Shown here: in pieces, positions 1-14,235 of the stretch
Layout of the letters: each line of letters opens with the position of its first letter
Position numbering within the stretch: the first letter of the stretch is position 1
Source: Chytriomyces cf. hyalinus JEL632
Taxonomy: Eukaryota; Chytridiomycota; Chytridiomycetes; Chytridiales; Chytriomycetaceae
NCBI GenBank assembly: GCA_025435555.1
Contig: JAIWWG010000127.1
Coordinates: 1 to 64,000 of the forward strand
Direction: 5' to 3'
DNA length: 64,000 nt
Notes under the pieces: model-generated
What the model was told of the DNA's origin: nothing
What the model saw: only the letters and a program-made list of their open reading frames with translations
The model's database searches: none
Program-made: the position numbers and the translations under genes

Positions 1-2396
<2,396 letters not shown>

Positions 2397-3050
2397 TGAC
2401 GACCAAGAATCAGAACGTCCTTCTTCTTATTTATCGCTTCCTTCATTCGTGTTTATTCTGTCTGATTCACAAGGCACGGCTGCAACCGCGAGCGTCTCCT
2501 CAACACAACCATCCCTTCAATCGCCGTGGCGCACACTCTGACTGCGACTTCGAACATTGATTCCATCACTTTATGCAACCATCAATCGCTGCTATGATGT
2601 CTATCAGCGCTCGTTTTTGCACCTGGCTCGTACTTGCTTTCATTTCTGATGCTGCGAAATCGGATCTCGCTCTTTCCCGGATCTCCCGAGAGTGCCGTTC
2701 TCACTCTCACAAACGACAGCGTGGCCCACCATGTCCAGCATGTTTGCGACTTTCACCCCCTTATTGCCAAAAGAGTTCTCCAGTATTTTTTGAGCATAAA
2801 GCCACATCATATCTTCACTATCCATTCCGACGTGTTTTCCCGAATCAATGCATGATACCATCCCCACCTTCATCCCAGTTCTTGCGTTGAACCCTATTTT
2901 AGCCTGTATTATACTTTGGCATAACAAGCTGCATGAATTTCCGTGCTATCTAACGTGGCCGGCTTGAATAACCCGACAATCACACACACCACCTGAGCAA
3001 AAGAGACCCCGACGCAAAACAAAGAGAAATTATTTTTATTTCAGCTACTG
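2397..3050. other. Intergenic stretch, no confident gene
   Basis: Overlapping open frames occur on both strands, for example a + frame near 2634-2855 and a - frame near 2640-2927. None shows a domain I recognise. The stretch carries the 5' side of the deubiquitinase gene and the 3' side of the Utp13 gene. A small spliced gene cannot be excluded. Confidence 0.4.
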
Positions 3051-6000
3051 CTAAACTTCCATTTCGACATCCCCAGCCCCACCAATCAAGTCGTCCATCC
3101 TGTCCAGCGTGTACGAAATTAAATAACTCTTTTTCAGCATCTCATCCACATGCACATAATGCCTTTCGCTGTACACGAGCAACGAGTCGAGCAACTCTTT
3201 GATGCGATGAGTTTTGAAGAGATCCTCGCTTGGTGTGTTGTTTAGAATCAAGTGAAGTAGGAGCTGTGCAATCGATGCGTGCTTTGAATGCGTGTTCCAG
3301 TCGCGAATGTATTTCAGCAGTTTTTCCAGCTGTTGAAACAAAACGGGGGAATGCATTTAGCCATTTTCTCAAAAGAGCAGGTATTTCAGCCAAACAAATT
3401 ACCTGTTCTTTATCCAAACCCTTGACAACTTCGTCCACAGAGTACAACCCAGTGGCACTTGCAGGGTGCAACCGCGCCTTGTCAAGCTGTTTGAAAAGAG
3501 TCAAAAGTCGCATCGGTTTATCCAGCTCCATCGCCAAAATAATTGCATTCTTGTAGTCCTTCTTCTTCAAAAAGTTCATCAAATCTTGCTCCCTGAAAAC
3601 CAAAGCGTTTCGTGTTCATTAAGCGCCATAGATTACAGATCCGTCACAAACAATTCAAACTTACTTTTCAACTTTTTCGTTGGTTTCGCGATCTTGCTCT
3701 TCGCGCTCGGCGGCAGTGCAGTCCTCCCAAATAGTGATTTTAGAATCCGCACCTCCAGAAACCACTAAACTCTCATCACGTTTGACAGCCAATGCCCAAA
3801 CTTTGTCCTCATGCCCATCAAACGTCTCGATGCATTCGTTATTCTTGATATTCCACAGCTTGACGAGACCATCAGATCCACAAGAAACCATCTGCATCCC
3901 CAAAGAAATGAACGAGACTTTCAGCACAGAGTTCAAATGACCCTCCAGTGTCTTGACACATGTGTAATCAGTCATGGACCATAATTTGATCGTCTTGTCT
4001 CCTGATGAAGTGACAAGAACTTGATCCACCGTGGAAAACTGTACGCTCCAAATTCCTCGCCGGTGTCCCTTCAAAGTTCCAACAAGCGATCCATCTGTGG
4101 TGGACCAGATTTTCGCAGTCTTGTCTTGAGAACCGGTTGCAAAAATTTTGTCGTTTGGAGCAACGGCGATTGAGTTGATGTCTTTTTCGTGAGCTTGGAA
4201 TGTGTATGACGATTTCAATTTCAATGGCTCTTTGCTGGATTTCAGGTGTTTTTCTGCGTCCGCACATTTTTTCAGGTTAGTGGATTGCTATCGAATATTT
4301 TTTCCACAAATTTCGGGCTCACCAAGAGAGGAGATTTCCCACATTTTGATTGTCCGGTCTTGACTTCCAGTGATCAAGAACGCATTCGATTTTTGCGAAA
4401 ATGCCAGCGCTCCGATCGCTTCATTATGACCAACACATGACCCAGCCAACTGGAATCTAAATTTTCAAATCAAAATTACGATCAGAAGAAAGACTAAAAA
4501 ACAGTCATCCAAGGGCCACAAAGCGCATTTTCACCTGTTTGATTCCGAATCGTGGTGCCAGATGAGAGCAGTGTGATCTTTCGATCCTGATGCGAGAAAC
4601 ATGCCATCTTTACTGCGATCCAAGCAGACAACAATGTTCGAGTGTCCGTACAAAATATCGCAATTGGAGCTTTCGAGATCCATGATTTTGATTTGTTCAC
4701 TGTTTGATGCAACTGCCAAGCTGGACTCGTTTGGGTTGACGAAGCAGACATCCACAATTTCTTCATTGTATCCGACAATTTGATGGGTACGTATAAGATC
4801 TTCGAGAATGTTGTAGAATAGGAAGTTGTGATCGGATGTAACTGCGACGATGTCTTGGGATTTCGGGCGAAGGCTGCGTAAACGGTGCGATCGCAATGAG
4901 TTCCCAACCAAAAATTGAAAAACCAGAAAGAGAAAAATACGAACAGAACATCAGTAATTTCGTAGCTGCTATTTGTCTCAGATTTCTGAGTAGCAATGCA
5001 GTCTCCGGTATCGATGTTCCACAATCGGATGACACCTGTTTGACACAAATGAGCATGTCGTCCTAATTCCCTCAATAAATTGCGACTGCCACGTACCCTT
5101 TTCTCCTCCAGAATAAGCAATCATTGAGCATTCATCCAAGCCAAGTTTTTTCTCCAGACCAATCCGTGATATTTCGCTGACGAGTCCGATTGATTCCATG
5201 GCCTGCAGGTTCCAAATGTTATATTCTGCACCAAACCAGATGATTTCATGCGCAATGTTTGTACCTCATATGTTGGGATTGTTTTGATGAGTTCTCCAGA
5301 AGAAACTTCCCAAACATTCAGAATCTTGTCGCGGCCTCCACTCAGCAAATATCTTCCATCGACTGAGAACGCAACCCCACGCACAACGCTAACATGGTTA
5401 TCCAGAACCGAGATACACCTGTTTTTTCGCCGAGCGTATAAAAAATAATGAGCATGCGTAAAGTCAAACTTTTGCAAACTTTACTTTTTTGTCTTGAGGT
5501 CCCAAATGCGAACTTTGCAGTCGTCACTTGCTGAGGCCAAGAGAATGTTGTTGGACTTTCCGTTGAAGAATGTCAGTGCACTGATAACTCCACTGTGGCC
5601 TTTGAACAAGTGCGTTGCATAGCCGCGATCCACGTCCCATACTCGGATGGTGGAGTCTGCACTTCCGGTTGCGACAAGAGTTGACGATTTATCGAAAGCC
5701 ATTGCCAGCACGGGAGCTTCGTGTGCCTAAATCCAAGGAGAAAGCATTCAGTTCACGGAATGGATTCGTTGGTTTTTTTGAGAAATGAACCTTCCAGCTG
5801 CGGACAACAGTTCCATCGGATAAGTCCACCAACGATAGAAGAAGAGAGCGCGTCGCGGATACTAAATGCTTTCCATCGGGTTTAACTGCAAAGCAGGTGA
5901 CTTCGTCCGCGGTCTGAAGAAGAAAATCGGAGTTGGGGAACGAATGCGATATTGAAGATGCACCGATTCGAAAATGAACATACGCCTGAGACAGTCATGT

Positions 6001-6219
6001 CCACGTTTCCGGATGCGATATTGAGAACATTGAGGTCTTTGTCTACGGATGCAATCACAAAATCGCCCTCTTTGCCGCCAATGTTCTGGACAAGGGCTGT
6101 TTTGCCTCCCGTGAAAAACGGCGAGAATGAACGGCCTGCTTTGAGGCTGAACCAGTCATGTTAGATGCTGCCGTGGGCGTTGGTGTCTGGCAATCGAAGC
6201 CTTACTTTGTCTTGAGCAT
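3051..6219 (-). CDS. UTP13: Utp13/TBL3-like U3 snoRNP WD40 protein
   Basis: Component of the small-subunit processome (UTP-B module) needed for 18S rRNA maturation in the nucleolus. Many WD40 repeats are visible, e.g. GSADSTIRVWDVDRG (about 5640), GGRDKILNVWEVSSGELIKT (about 5310), GSKDHTALIW (about 4570), GSQDKTAKIWSTTDGSLV (about 4100) and GGADSKITIWED (about 3740). They are followed by the Utp13 C-terminal domain, QDLMNFLKKKDYKNAIILAMELDKP near 3590 down to the stop. I place the start at 6219: ATG CTC AAG ACA AA, then an intron beginning GTAAGG and ending GGTTCAG, giving MLKTNLKAGRSFSPFFTGGK, which fits the family N-terminus. About ten short introns interrupt the repeats. The next gene on the same strand ends 66 bp upstream. 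Confidence 0.9.
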
Positions 6220-6285
6220 GATTTTGCGATTCTTCAAAAAAAAAAGAAAGAAAGAATTTATTTATTTATCGCAAGAGGACGGTCG

Positions 6286-7415
6286 CTATGCAACCGGCCG
6301 GGCTCCTAAAACACGCGCAAATGTTTCCTCGACAATTCTGATATCGTCCGTTTCATCGTAAAAGCTCATATCGTACGCTTTGTCGTCGGCAAGATCCCTT
6401 GTCGGTGATTCACTCTGCTGCGAAATCCATTCTCAAAATTATGATCGCTTTCGTGAATGGCAGGAAACGCACCTCTGGTCTTCCCAAAATATTGGTTTCG
6501 ATTCCTCCTCGACTCGGCTGATCGCTTGTACTGACATTGACACTGCCGTTTCCAGACAAGGCTCTCTCCGGTGTAGCAGAAAACATGTCTTCCGCAATAG
6601 CAGTGATAATGTTACCGTTCTTCAGGGACGGTTTCGGAATCTTGAACTCCGAAACTGCGCCTTTTGTTAATTTCATGGTAACGGAGACCTGCAAAACCAG
6701 ACGATCTAAAAATCCATCATACAGGTGCGTCTAAAGTGCCTAACCTTGAGAGTGGAGTTAACTTTCGCTTCTTGTAATAAATAACGACGCGTCGTTGGTT
6801 TCGAAAAGGTTGCCAGTTCTGATAAGTTGACGACCACGGATCCCACTGTGTCAGCACTCCTACCACCGTTCGCTTCCTATTCAAAATAGTTAAACTGATC
6901 CAAGAAGGATTCGAATGAGAGAGAGTACCTGCTTAATAACCAGCAACAGTTCGCAGGGAAGCAACACGCCGTCCCTGTCAGTGCCGATTGACAGCTCCAA
7001 CCCGGGATGATCACCATCTCCTGGCACCAGTGACGAGTTCCACGCGACAGTATGGCTTCGCACTGTTGCCTGGGGTGTCCCAAAAGCAGTCAAAATGCTT
7101 CAGAAAGTGAAGTGACGAAACAAAGTCCCACCCTGTGTGTCATGCGCCAGTCTCGCACTCCAGCAACGGCCCCAGCCCCACCACCGGCAGCATCGCCGGC
7201 AAGAACGCCAGATCCACTGATCACTTTCCACTGAAAACAGGAAGACACCTCAGACAACAAGCGACACCGGTGAGCGTGCAGGGGGTAACAACCTTGATGA
7301 AGTAGAATCCGGACACGTACGGCAGCGCATTCAGTTCATGTACAAACACATCGCATGTGAAGTGCAGTCGCGTTCGCCGGGTCTTTGCCGTGCTTTCGTT
7401 GTTGGTTGAGGCCAT
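6286..7415 (-). CDS. NT-C2 domain protein (EEIG1/EHBP1-type N-terminal C2)
   Basis: The N-terminus begins MASTNNESTAKTRRTRLHF and carries a C2-like fold of the NT-C2 class: LHFTCDVFVHELNALPYVSGFYFIKW, then HTVAWNSSLVPGDGDH, LPCELLLVIKQ, a GSVVVNLSELATFSKPTTRRYLL strand and TLKVSVTMKL. Such domains are thought to bind membranes or partner proteins; the exact role here is unknown. The tail is splice-dependent: intron 6418-6472 (55 nt) joins GRPE to QSESPTRDLADDKAYD, and the protein stops at 6286. The tail is acidic and probably disordered. The gene shares a 48-bp divergent spacer with the mL53 gene. Confidence 0.75.
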
Positions 7416-7463
7416 TTCTTTGCATAAATATTGGTTTTATTTTTCACCTTTTATTTACAGCAG
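7416..7463. promoter_or_regulatory. 48-bp divergent spacer between NT-C2 and mL53 genes
   Basis: The two start codons (7415 on -, 7464 on +) are separated by only 48 bp of AT-rich sequence. A TTTATTTACAG motif stands just before the mL53 ATG and could instead be a splice acceptor of a 5'-UTR intron. That would move the true mL53 promoter into the neighbouring gene. Confidence 0.45.
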
Positions 7464-7888
7464 ATGCTTCAGTTCATTGACAAGCTGGCAATCAGCTTCG
7501 CACCACTGGCCAAGAACGCTCGCTCAGCACGGTACGCACGATGTTCCAGCATTGTGGGTGTAAGAGTACTCACCTTACACACAGCACCTTCTTGTACCAG
7601 GTTACCGCCGACCGACACAGAGAAGCAAACCCGAAACTGGTTCTTGCAGTGACACAGAATGATGCAGTGCGAAGACCAATGATCGAAGTGCTGTACCGTG
7701 CGTATCTCGAAAATCTTTTATCAGAGTAACTGTTGACAGCAAAGGCGTCCCGCTTCGATTCATTCACAGGCGATAAAACGAAGCTCTCGCTCGATTGCAG
7801 CAATCTGAAAGTGGCAGATATTGTGAAGGATGTGGGAAAGCATGCAAAGAAGCTTCAGCTGGAAGAGGACATCAAGTCGTCTTCTTAA
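7464..7888 (+). CDS. Mitochondrial large-subunit ribosomal protein mL53
   Basis: Small mitoribosomal protein of the mL53 family (yeast Mrpl44). Three exons (7464-7531, 7585-7697, 7740-7888) give 109 residues, close to the usual length. The N-terminus MLQFIDKLAISFAPLAKNAR matches the family motif in which a basic 'NPF..ARSAR' segment follows a beta strand. NPKLVLAVTQND and LDCSNLKVADIVKDVGKHAK are the central strand and C-terminal helix. Introns are 53 and 42 nt with GT-AG ends, and the reading frame is continuous only after removing both. It acts in the mitochondrial matrix. The start is the first ATG consistent with the family N-terminus. Confidence 0.8.
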
Positions 7889-7924
7889 ACAACAAGGCCC
7901 CAATTTGCGAGCACTCTCTCTCAC

Positions 7925-7927
<3 letters not shown>

Positions 7928-7972
<45 letters not shown>
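7928..7972. repeat. (CT)n microsatellite
   Basis: A pure 45-bp CT/TC tract lies 40 bp after the mL53 stop, followed about 250 bp later by the Cbf1-like gene. It is a simple repeat and could act as a pyrimidine-rich 3' or promoter element. Confidence 0.95.
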
Positions 7973-7976
<4 letters not shown>

Positions 7977-8221
7977 GGTCTGAAATGATACCTTGGATCT
8001 CACCAAATCAACGCGGATCGAGAAGGCGGGTGGTCATTGATCCACAAACCTGAAGAAATAAAAACAAATGGTAAAATGGTGGCCCACAGAATGAAGCTTC
8101 CCTCGCTTAACTCCCAGTTCAGTCTCACAGCGTAAATCTCGACCCGTCATCCGACCACCAGTTGAGCTCTCTCTCCCTGTTCCGTACGCTGCCTAAACTA
8201 ACAACCGCATGAAGCTCATCC

Positions 8222-9019
8222 ATGGCCTTCACGCCCCGCCAACTCGACTCACACCAGCAGCAATTATTCAGCAACTACTTCCTTCTCGCATCCAAAAACG
8301 GAGTAATGCCCACCGCGAGTAACCAGTCGCTGAATACTGGGTCCAACAGACCAAACGCCGTCGACATATCAGATCTCACATACGCTCCAATGGGCACCGC
8401 CCACTTATCTCAGTCACATCCGTATGCGCATTTCCAAGCGCATTTGGAAAACAATTACCAGGACCATCAGCATCTTCAAAATGAACAAGGTCAGCCACCG
8501 GACGGGGAGTTGAGTGCTCGCGACGTTGCAATCTCGGAAAACTGGCTGCGAGCCAAGCGGGACAGCCACAAGGAAGTAGAGCGCAGGCGAAGAGGAGTCA
8601 TTGCGTGAGTTAGCCTTTCAGCTGACACGGCCATGTTCTAAAGCTCGCACAGATCCGGGATTGAACAACTTGCTGAACTGATTCCAGCGGTGGAGAAGAA
8701 GCAAGAAAAGATTATCAAAGGAGCGTTGCAGTACATTCAGGAATTGAAGGCAGCGGAGGAGTCGAATCTTGAGAAATGGACCGTGGAAAAGTCCATTTGC
8801 CAGCAAGCGTGAGTTGCCAGTCACGCCCCGCGCGGTAACCTTTGCTAACGTGTAGTAACCAGCATTCAGGAGATGTCCAACACCGTGGCTCAATTGGCGG
8901 AAGAGAACAGGGCGCTGTCTGATCATCTTGTGCATCTGCAAAGTAGCGCGTCAGGTGGTTCGAATCCCGGAGACGCCAATCGTGTTCCTTTCAGCCCTCA
9001 TTTTGACAGTGTAAAATAA
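8222..9019 (+). CDS. CBF1: Cbf1-like bHLH transcription factor
   Basis: Basic helix-loop-helix factor. Three exons (8222-8604, 8653-8808, 8863-9019) encode 231 residues. The basic region KRDSHKEVERRRRG is followed by helix 1 IEQLAELIP, loop, helix 2 EKIIKGALQYIQELKAAEES and the Cbf1-typical extension NLEKWTVEKSICQQ. A C-terminal coiled coil (NTVAQLAEENRALSDHLVHL) is probably for dimerisation. Cbf1 binds CACGTG E-boxes and in yeast serves sulphur-amino-acid genes and centromeres. The N-terminal 110 residues are Gln/His/Asn-rich and probably disordered. Introns of 48 and 54 nt are needed to keep the frame. The orthology call rests on the DSHKEVERRRR and EKWTVEK motifs. Confidence 0.88.
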
Positions 9020-9445
9020 AGGCCCATCACAGCCAACTTCAGAGAGGGTCGTTCATTCCATCTTACGGGCTGCTTTGGATCAGAAACATGATCAGATGGT
9101 TTTTCAATGCCTTCGCAAACTGTGCTCGCTGTGTCAAACTCCTGCCGGTCTTCTCTTCTCCCGCATGCCCTCTGATATGTGCATCCGATCGCTTTCAATG
9201 TGAGGGCAGCAGGTTGCTGGTATTATTAATGAACTCAGCAACGTGTTTGTGTTCACTTAAAAAAAGACCTTGAAACGAGTATCTCCAACTCGCTCTGTAC
9301 GCACGGTAAACCAGACCACACAACCAACCCGCATCAACCAAACCAGAGAACTGAGGCTCATTTGCGTCTTCTTCCTTGTTTTTGCGCTCAAAGAAAGCAG
9401 CCAACCAAAGCGCCAAGCACCGCAGCAACCACCCAACTCAGCACA
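9020..9445. other. Intergenic region
   Basis: No gene recognised. It holds the 3' side of the bHLH gene and the promoter side of the HutD-AstE gene; no clear TATA element was seen. Confidence 0.5.
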
Positions 9446-12400
9446 ATGACCTCGCTCGACACTTCTTCCGGTCTGACTGCTTCGCCGCCAATGAACCCGT
9501 CCAAGGTCCTTCAATTCTATTCATATCGCTCACAACATTCTGTTGGTTAACGTGCCATCGCAGGACGAAGTTTCAATCGGCGGACCTGGAAACGCCGTTC
9601 TCGAAGCAGTGGCTTCCATGACAGATATACCACCAACTCTGACGCTTCTTACGCGTGAAACATACCAAAGAATGATGTGGAAGAACGGCCTCGGCGAGAC
9701 AGAGGAAATTGCAATCTTTCCAAAGGGAATCGACTTCCACAAAGATGAATTCGTTTGGAGGCTTTCGGTAACGGAGGTAAGCGCTGGGTGTTCATGGGTT
9801 TCGAGCACGCGCCGAGTGTTTTAATCGTTCAAACAGGTCCACGACGCGTGCACTTTCTCAGTTTATCCTGGCTACGACATTGCCATGATGATGCTGCCAC
9901 AGCCACAAGCGGATCCAAGCAGTGCACCACAACAACGAAACGCGTCATTTCCCGCTGTTCGCAATACTTACGGCGCTCCGGCCATCTTGCGCCACAATGA
10001 CCAAGAAAGCCCGATTCCGTTCAGACCTCTCGTTCCGTATACCTATGCAGGAGAATTACCAACAACCTGCTATGTAAAATCTGGCTCCACAAGACATTTG
10101 AACTTTATGGCAAATCGTGCTGCGACGCAGGTACCTTACCTCAGACTCTTTTCTCCGCGTTTTACTAAAACCTCACTTGAACAGGTAACCGTCAGTTTGG
10201 AAACCATATGTCCGCATGGACTTTCTGATGACGGAATATGCGATGGCGAAGGAGATGTTTCCACTCCAGTACCCTCTCCTCATTTCAACCACCGAGCTGG
10301 CCTATCCAGCTCCACCCCCGCTGCACAGACTGCAGCAGCTTCTAGTGAGATAGGCTCCACTGCAACACCCCGTCCGACACGTGCATCAGACGGCTTAAAT
10401 GTCAACAAACCTGTTGTAAGGGGTCCCAGCCCCAACCGCCATCACCCAAACGTCCTGCCCACTACCAAAATTTTGCTGGGAGCATTTACGATCGTTCATG
10501 TTGTATCAGGATCCATTCGGGCGTCTGTCAATAATGACCCCAAAACCATCAAAGTGAGTGCCGGAGAGACTTTGATTTGTGAACGAGATGAAGAGTCAGC
10601 TCCGGCGGATTTTACCATGTCTCCTGTAATGAGTAATAGCAGTGACAGCTTGGTTGCGGGAAATCTGAAAGGTAGCGCTATTGGACTTGCCCTTTTCAGA
10701 AGGAACACTCTGACATTCGTTTTTCACAAAAGGTCACCAAGATGCCACGATTTATATCATCCAAATCCACATGAAGCCTTCAGTAAAAACGAGGCAAGAT
10801 AGTTTATCAGGATTTGGCTCTGCGCGAGGCTCGCTGGCGTTTTACGGCCCTGCCTCTGAATCCACATTCAATTTGGCGTCTCCTGCGGTACCTCTCCCTG
10901 CATCATCATTTGGTGAATCAGCAGCAGAGCCACAATTTCGCGGTCGGAAGGGCTCAATCATCATCTATGACGATGCGGAAAACAAGCCATCCCATTCAAT
11001 CGGGCAGCCTGGTTCAAACGCGGTCAGTGAAAACCATCAGAGTCGCTACGGTGGCCATGGAGTCAAATATTGGGAGAGCGCAAGGCATTATCGACCTCCA
11101 ACGTTCAGTGCAAGATACCAGAATGAGAGCGACGTTCCACCGGCTGTTGTTCGAGACTCGCTTGTCATTGAAGAATTTCCTAAGGGAAAGATTAGCACTG
11201 TTTGGATCAATATGGTTAAGCAGGGTCTGTGCGAGTGGGTCAGAGTTCCTGTGATTGTGGCAAGAGGGGCGCAAGATGGGTGAGTTGCACTGGACCTGCT
11301 ATGTCAATGAGCTAATTTTTTCCTTCCAGGCCAGTTGTGAGTCTATTCCAATGTCTTTGTTGCCTGGGACTAATATTTCTCGCGATTAGCTTGGAATTAC
11401 TGCAGTCGTCCACGGGAACGAACTCAACGGAGTGCCGTGCATTCACAGGGTGATCACAGATATTAACGTGCATAAACTCAATGGAACAGTGGTCGCAGTT
11501 CCCTGCGTGAATGTTCCTGGATACCTTCGTTTCACGAGAGAATTCAGTGACGGCAAAGATTTGAACCGGCTATTTCCTGGAAGCGAAACCGGAACTGCTT
11601 CCCAAATCTATGCACACGCAATCTTGAACAAGATTGTCACGCATTTCGATTATTTGATTGATTTGCATACAGCAAGTTTTGGGCGCGTCAACAGTTACTA
11701 TGTCAGAGCGGATCTGAATGACCCTGTGAGTGCTGCTTTGGCAAAGTTGCAGCAGCCACAAATTATCTTGCACAACAGTGGTCAAGATGGTGAGTGCGCG
11801 TAGGATTTTCGCAAAAACCTCTGGGTATGCTAAATGGATTGCGCAAATCAGGCACAATGCGCTCTGCTTGTAGTGCCCGAGGAATCAAGGCGATTACTGT
11901 GGAAATTGGGAATCCACAGGCGAGTCTTATAATGAAAAAAGCAAGTGTATTCTGACGCTGATATTGACCTTTTTCAGTTATTCCAAAACCAATATGTGCA
12001 TTGGTCGTACATGGGTGTAATGAGGATTTTGACATATCTCGGAATGTTCCCACCTCTCGAGGCTGAGCCACCAATTTCGAATGACGATGATGTGTGGATG
12101 GACCCTGAAATACTTGCAACGCGTGTTGCAAATGCGAGCATGGGTAAGGAACTTTTATTGGACCACTTCTTCCAGAATTTGACACCACTTTACGCGGTCT
12201 TTTTAGTGGAAAAGAACGGAGGGGATAAGCCCATTTTGTACCACCAGCCTCCCAACACCATAATTTGCAGCAAAGGCTTCTGGATTTACACCAAGACAGG
12301 AGGGGTCTTGGAAGTCTATCCCGCTGTGAACACAGTGATTCGCAAGGGCGACCTCATTGCTCGTATCAAGAACATTTTTGGAAACATTGTGGATGAAATC

Positions 12401-12535
12401 TTCAGTCCAAGCAGCGGAGTGACAATTGGGAGAAGTAGCAACCCTGTTGCTATGGCTGGAGACCGTGTTTTGCATTTGGGCGTCATCAAGAAGGAAAACG
12501 AGGTTTTGCAAAGGGAAGCCAAGGAAAACTACTGA
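9446..12535 (+). CDS. HutD-like cupin fused to AstE/aspartoacylase-type zinc hydrolase
   Basis: Two domains lie in one spliced gene. The N-terminal half is HutD/Ves-like: WKNGLGETEEIAIFPKG, then WRLSVTEV joined by splicing to VHDACTFSVYPGYD, and later ILLGAFTIVHVVSGSI with AGETLICERDE. The C-terminal half is an AstE/AspA-type M14 metallohydrolase. HGNELNGVP supplies the His and Glu zinc ligands, DLNRLFPG the Arg motif, and YLIDLHTA the third zinc His, followed by the C-terminal beta domain to the stop at 12533-12535. Introns placed exactly: 9506-9563, 9777-9836, 11280-11329 and 11337-11389. Another of about 61 nt ending near 10733 restores the frame into GHQDATIYIIQIHMKPS. A 7-nt exon (11330-11336) links the domains. 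A long low-complexity linker (10260-10480) splits the cupin. Acyl-amino-acid or amide hydrolysis is inferred; the substrate is unknown. Confidence 0.82.
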
Positions 12536-13565
12536 AGCGCTGTTTTTCTTATTTCTGTCACTTGGATATTGGTGTGCTTTATTGGAACGATTAAACAAGC
12601 CTTTTTATGGAACAAGAGACGCCAAATGAAAGCAACACCCTTGGGGGTTGAGAAAATGTTCTATCGACCCGGTTGTTACACCACAGACTCGCATGCTTGC
12701 CTCTGAATATAGCTCAGCTCATTGGTAATGTGCGACCACTTGGATCAGCGCAGGTAATGGATTTCATCAGTGAAGTTGAGGTTCACGTTCGAGGAATGTT
12801 TATTGATCATCTGAAAAGAGAAGCAAGAGTCAGTGTGGAGTTGAGGAAGTCGCCACCATTGGATTAAGCTACCGTGATGATACTCGTTTCAAGGTCCGAT
12901 CCGTGCGTTATCAGTCAAACATCTTCAGCAAGTTCATCCCTCATGAAATTGCACCACTTTCCGTTTCAGCTGTATTCTAGTGTATGATACATTCAGCCGC
13001 CTGCGCCGCTATTTGACCAGCATGCCTGCTCATCATTTTCACGCTGTATCTTCCCATCTTCTTCTTTAACAAGCGCTTCAATGTTTTCAACAAATTCTGC
13101 CAGTATTTTTTTGACGTGCTTGCGTTTCAGGGCCGTTCCCACACACACCATTCCCACACAATGCCTCATATGGTTAAAAGCCCCCATACTTTTCGACTAG
13201 TAGCTGCATAAACATTCTCATCCATAATGCAAGTTGATGAAGTAGAGCTTTGCTCATGGAAGGCAGTTTTACAGGTCGGAACCAGCACACTTTACCAAGC
13301 ATGCTTGAAGTGCAGACTGCTAACCCTCAAAAAAAAATGCTAGCACAGAAAAAAACCTGAGAAACAGAAAGAAAAGGGTTTGGCCTTTGCAGAAAAAACA
13401 GGCTCAACATGTGGGCATATTTGAGGCACTTGTCTGAAATTCAGATGCTTTGCTGGTCATCAAGCAAACATACACAACAATTGCAAGTTTGGCCCAATGA
13501 TGCCTGTCCAGAACAGGCCGCTCCATAGAATCCCTGGAAGCAGACTACTGTGCACTTAAACTTGC
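12536..13565. other. Gene-poor stretch with two coding-looking scraps
   Basis: On the + strand 12673-12980 holds two consecutive frames. One reads through LNIAQLIGNVRPLGSAQV, FISEVEVHVRGMF and DHLKREARVSVELRKS. The other, shifted by one base, reads VATIGLSYRDDTRFKVRSV to VSAVF and a stop near 12980. They look like one frameshifted gene remnant of no recognised family. On the - strand 12993-13187 gives a small charged peptide with KKILAEFVENIEALVKEEDG, also unrecognised. Confidence 0.3.
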
Positions 13566-13569
13566 TGGG

Positions 13570-14235
13570 TGCAAGCACGCCGTATACATCCCATACTTCA
13601 TGGTGCACTAACTTTGAACTTTGCTTATGTAAATCTAGGTCCTCAAGTGACACCTATCTGGGCTCAAACCTTCGTTTCAACTACACAAGCTATGTACTGG
13701 TGTGTTTCTGCTGAATGCTTGATGTTGCAGGTAGTTTGTCTTAGTACTGTTGGTATTCTCTAGAGTGATAGATGTTGCAGGTAGTTTGTCTTAGTACTGT
13801 TAGTATTCTCTAGAGTGATGGAGTTTGACGCCTTTTGACGACTTGCTGAGGGTGTCATGTGAAAGTGTGTTATCGTGGTGGATCGTTTAAGGTCCCAACT
13901 TTGTGTAAATAAAGCTTTATTGGGGTCTTGGCGAGATGCTTCACAACTTCTCATCCACTGATGATAAATAGTCGTGGATAGCACCTGGGTGCTTGTAGGA
14001 CTTGGCAGATGTGCCAGAGACCTGAGTGTATGATCGACGGTGTACTACCATCCCTGTGGCTTGTGTATACTTACACAAAGTCACGTGGATTTCATGTCTT
14101 TGTTACATATGGGGTCTGCAGGTGCTCAAACACCTGTTTCCCACATCTTCATGCATTCTAGAGATTTTGAGCTCTCCTTTATGTTGAGTACATGAGGAGG
14201 CCACTAGTCCACCTTGACCAGGATCTGCAACAACT
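13570..14235 (-). repeat. Dispersed repeat unit A, copy 1 (minus)
   Basis: This stretch, read on the - strand, closely matches 38830-39405 on the + strand base for base, with scattered substitutions and small indels. Both contain a CCCCAATAAAGCTTTATTTAC motif (polyadenylation-like). A further piece of the same unit (about 80 bp) is embedded at 16690-16790. It is probably part of a degraded copia-like element or its LTR; the element class is not proven. Confidence 0.75.
13721..13820. repeat. 50-bp tandem duplication within repeat A copy 1
   Basis: A 50-bp segment starting GATGTTGCAGGTAGTTTGTC occurs twice in direct tandem (13721 and 13771), the second with one or two changes. The other copy of unit A (near 39250-39300) has it only once, so the duplication arose after the copies separated. 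Confidence 0.85.

Noticed and set aside
8948-8970. tRNA-like B-box (GGTTCGAATCCCG)
   Set aside because: It lies in frame inside the last exon of the bHLH gene, and no cloverleaf partner arms or A-box were found upstream.
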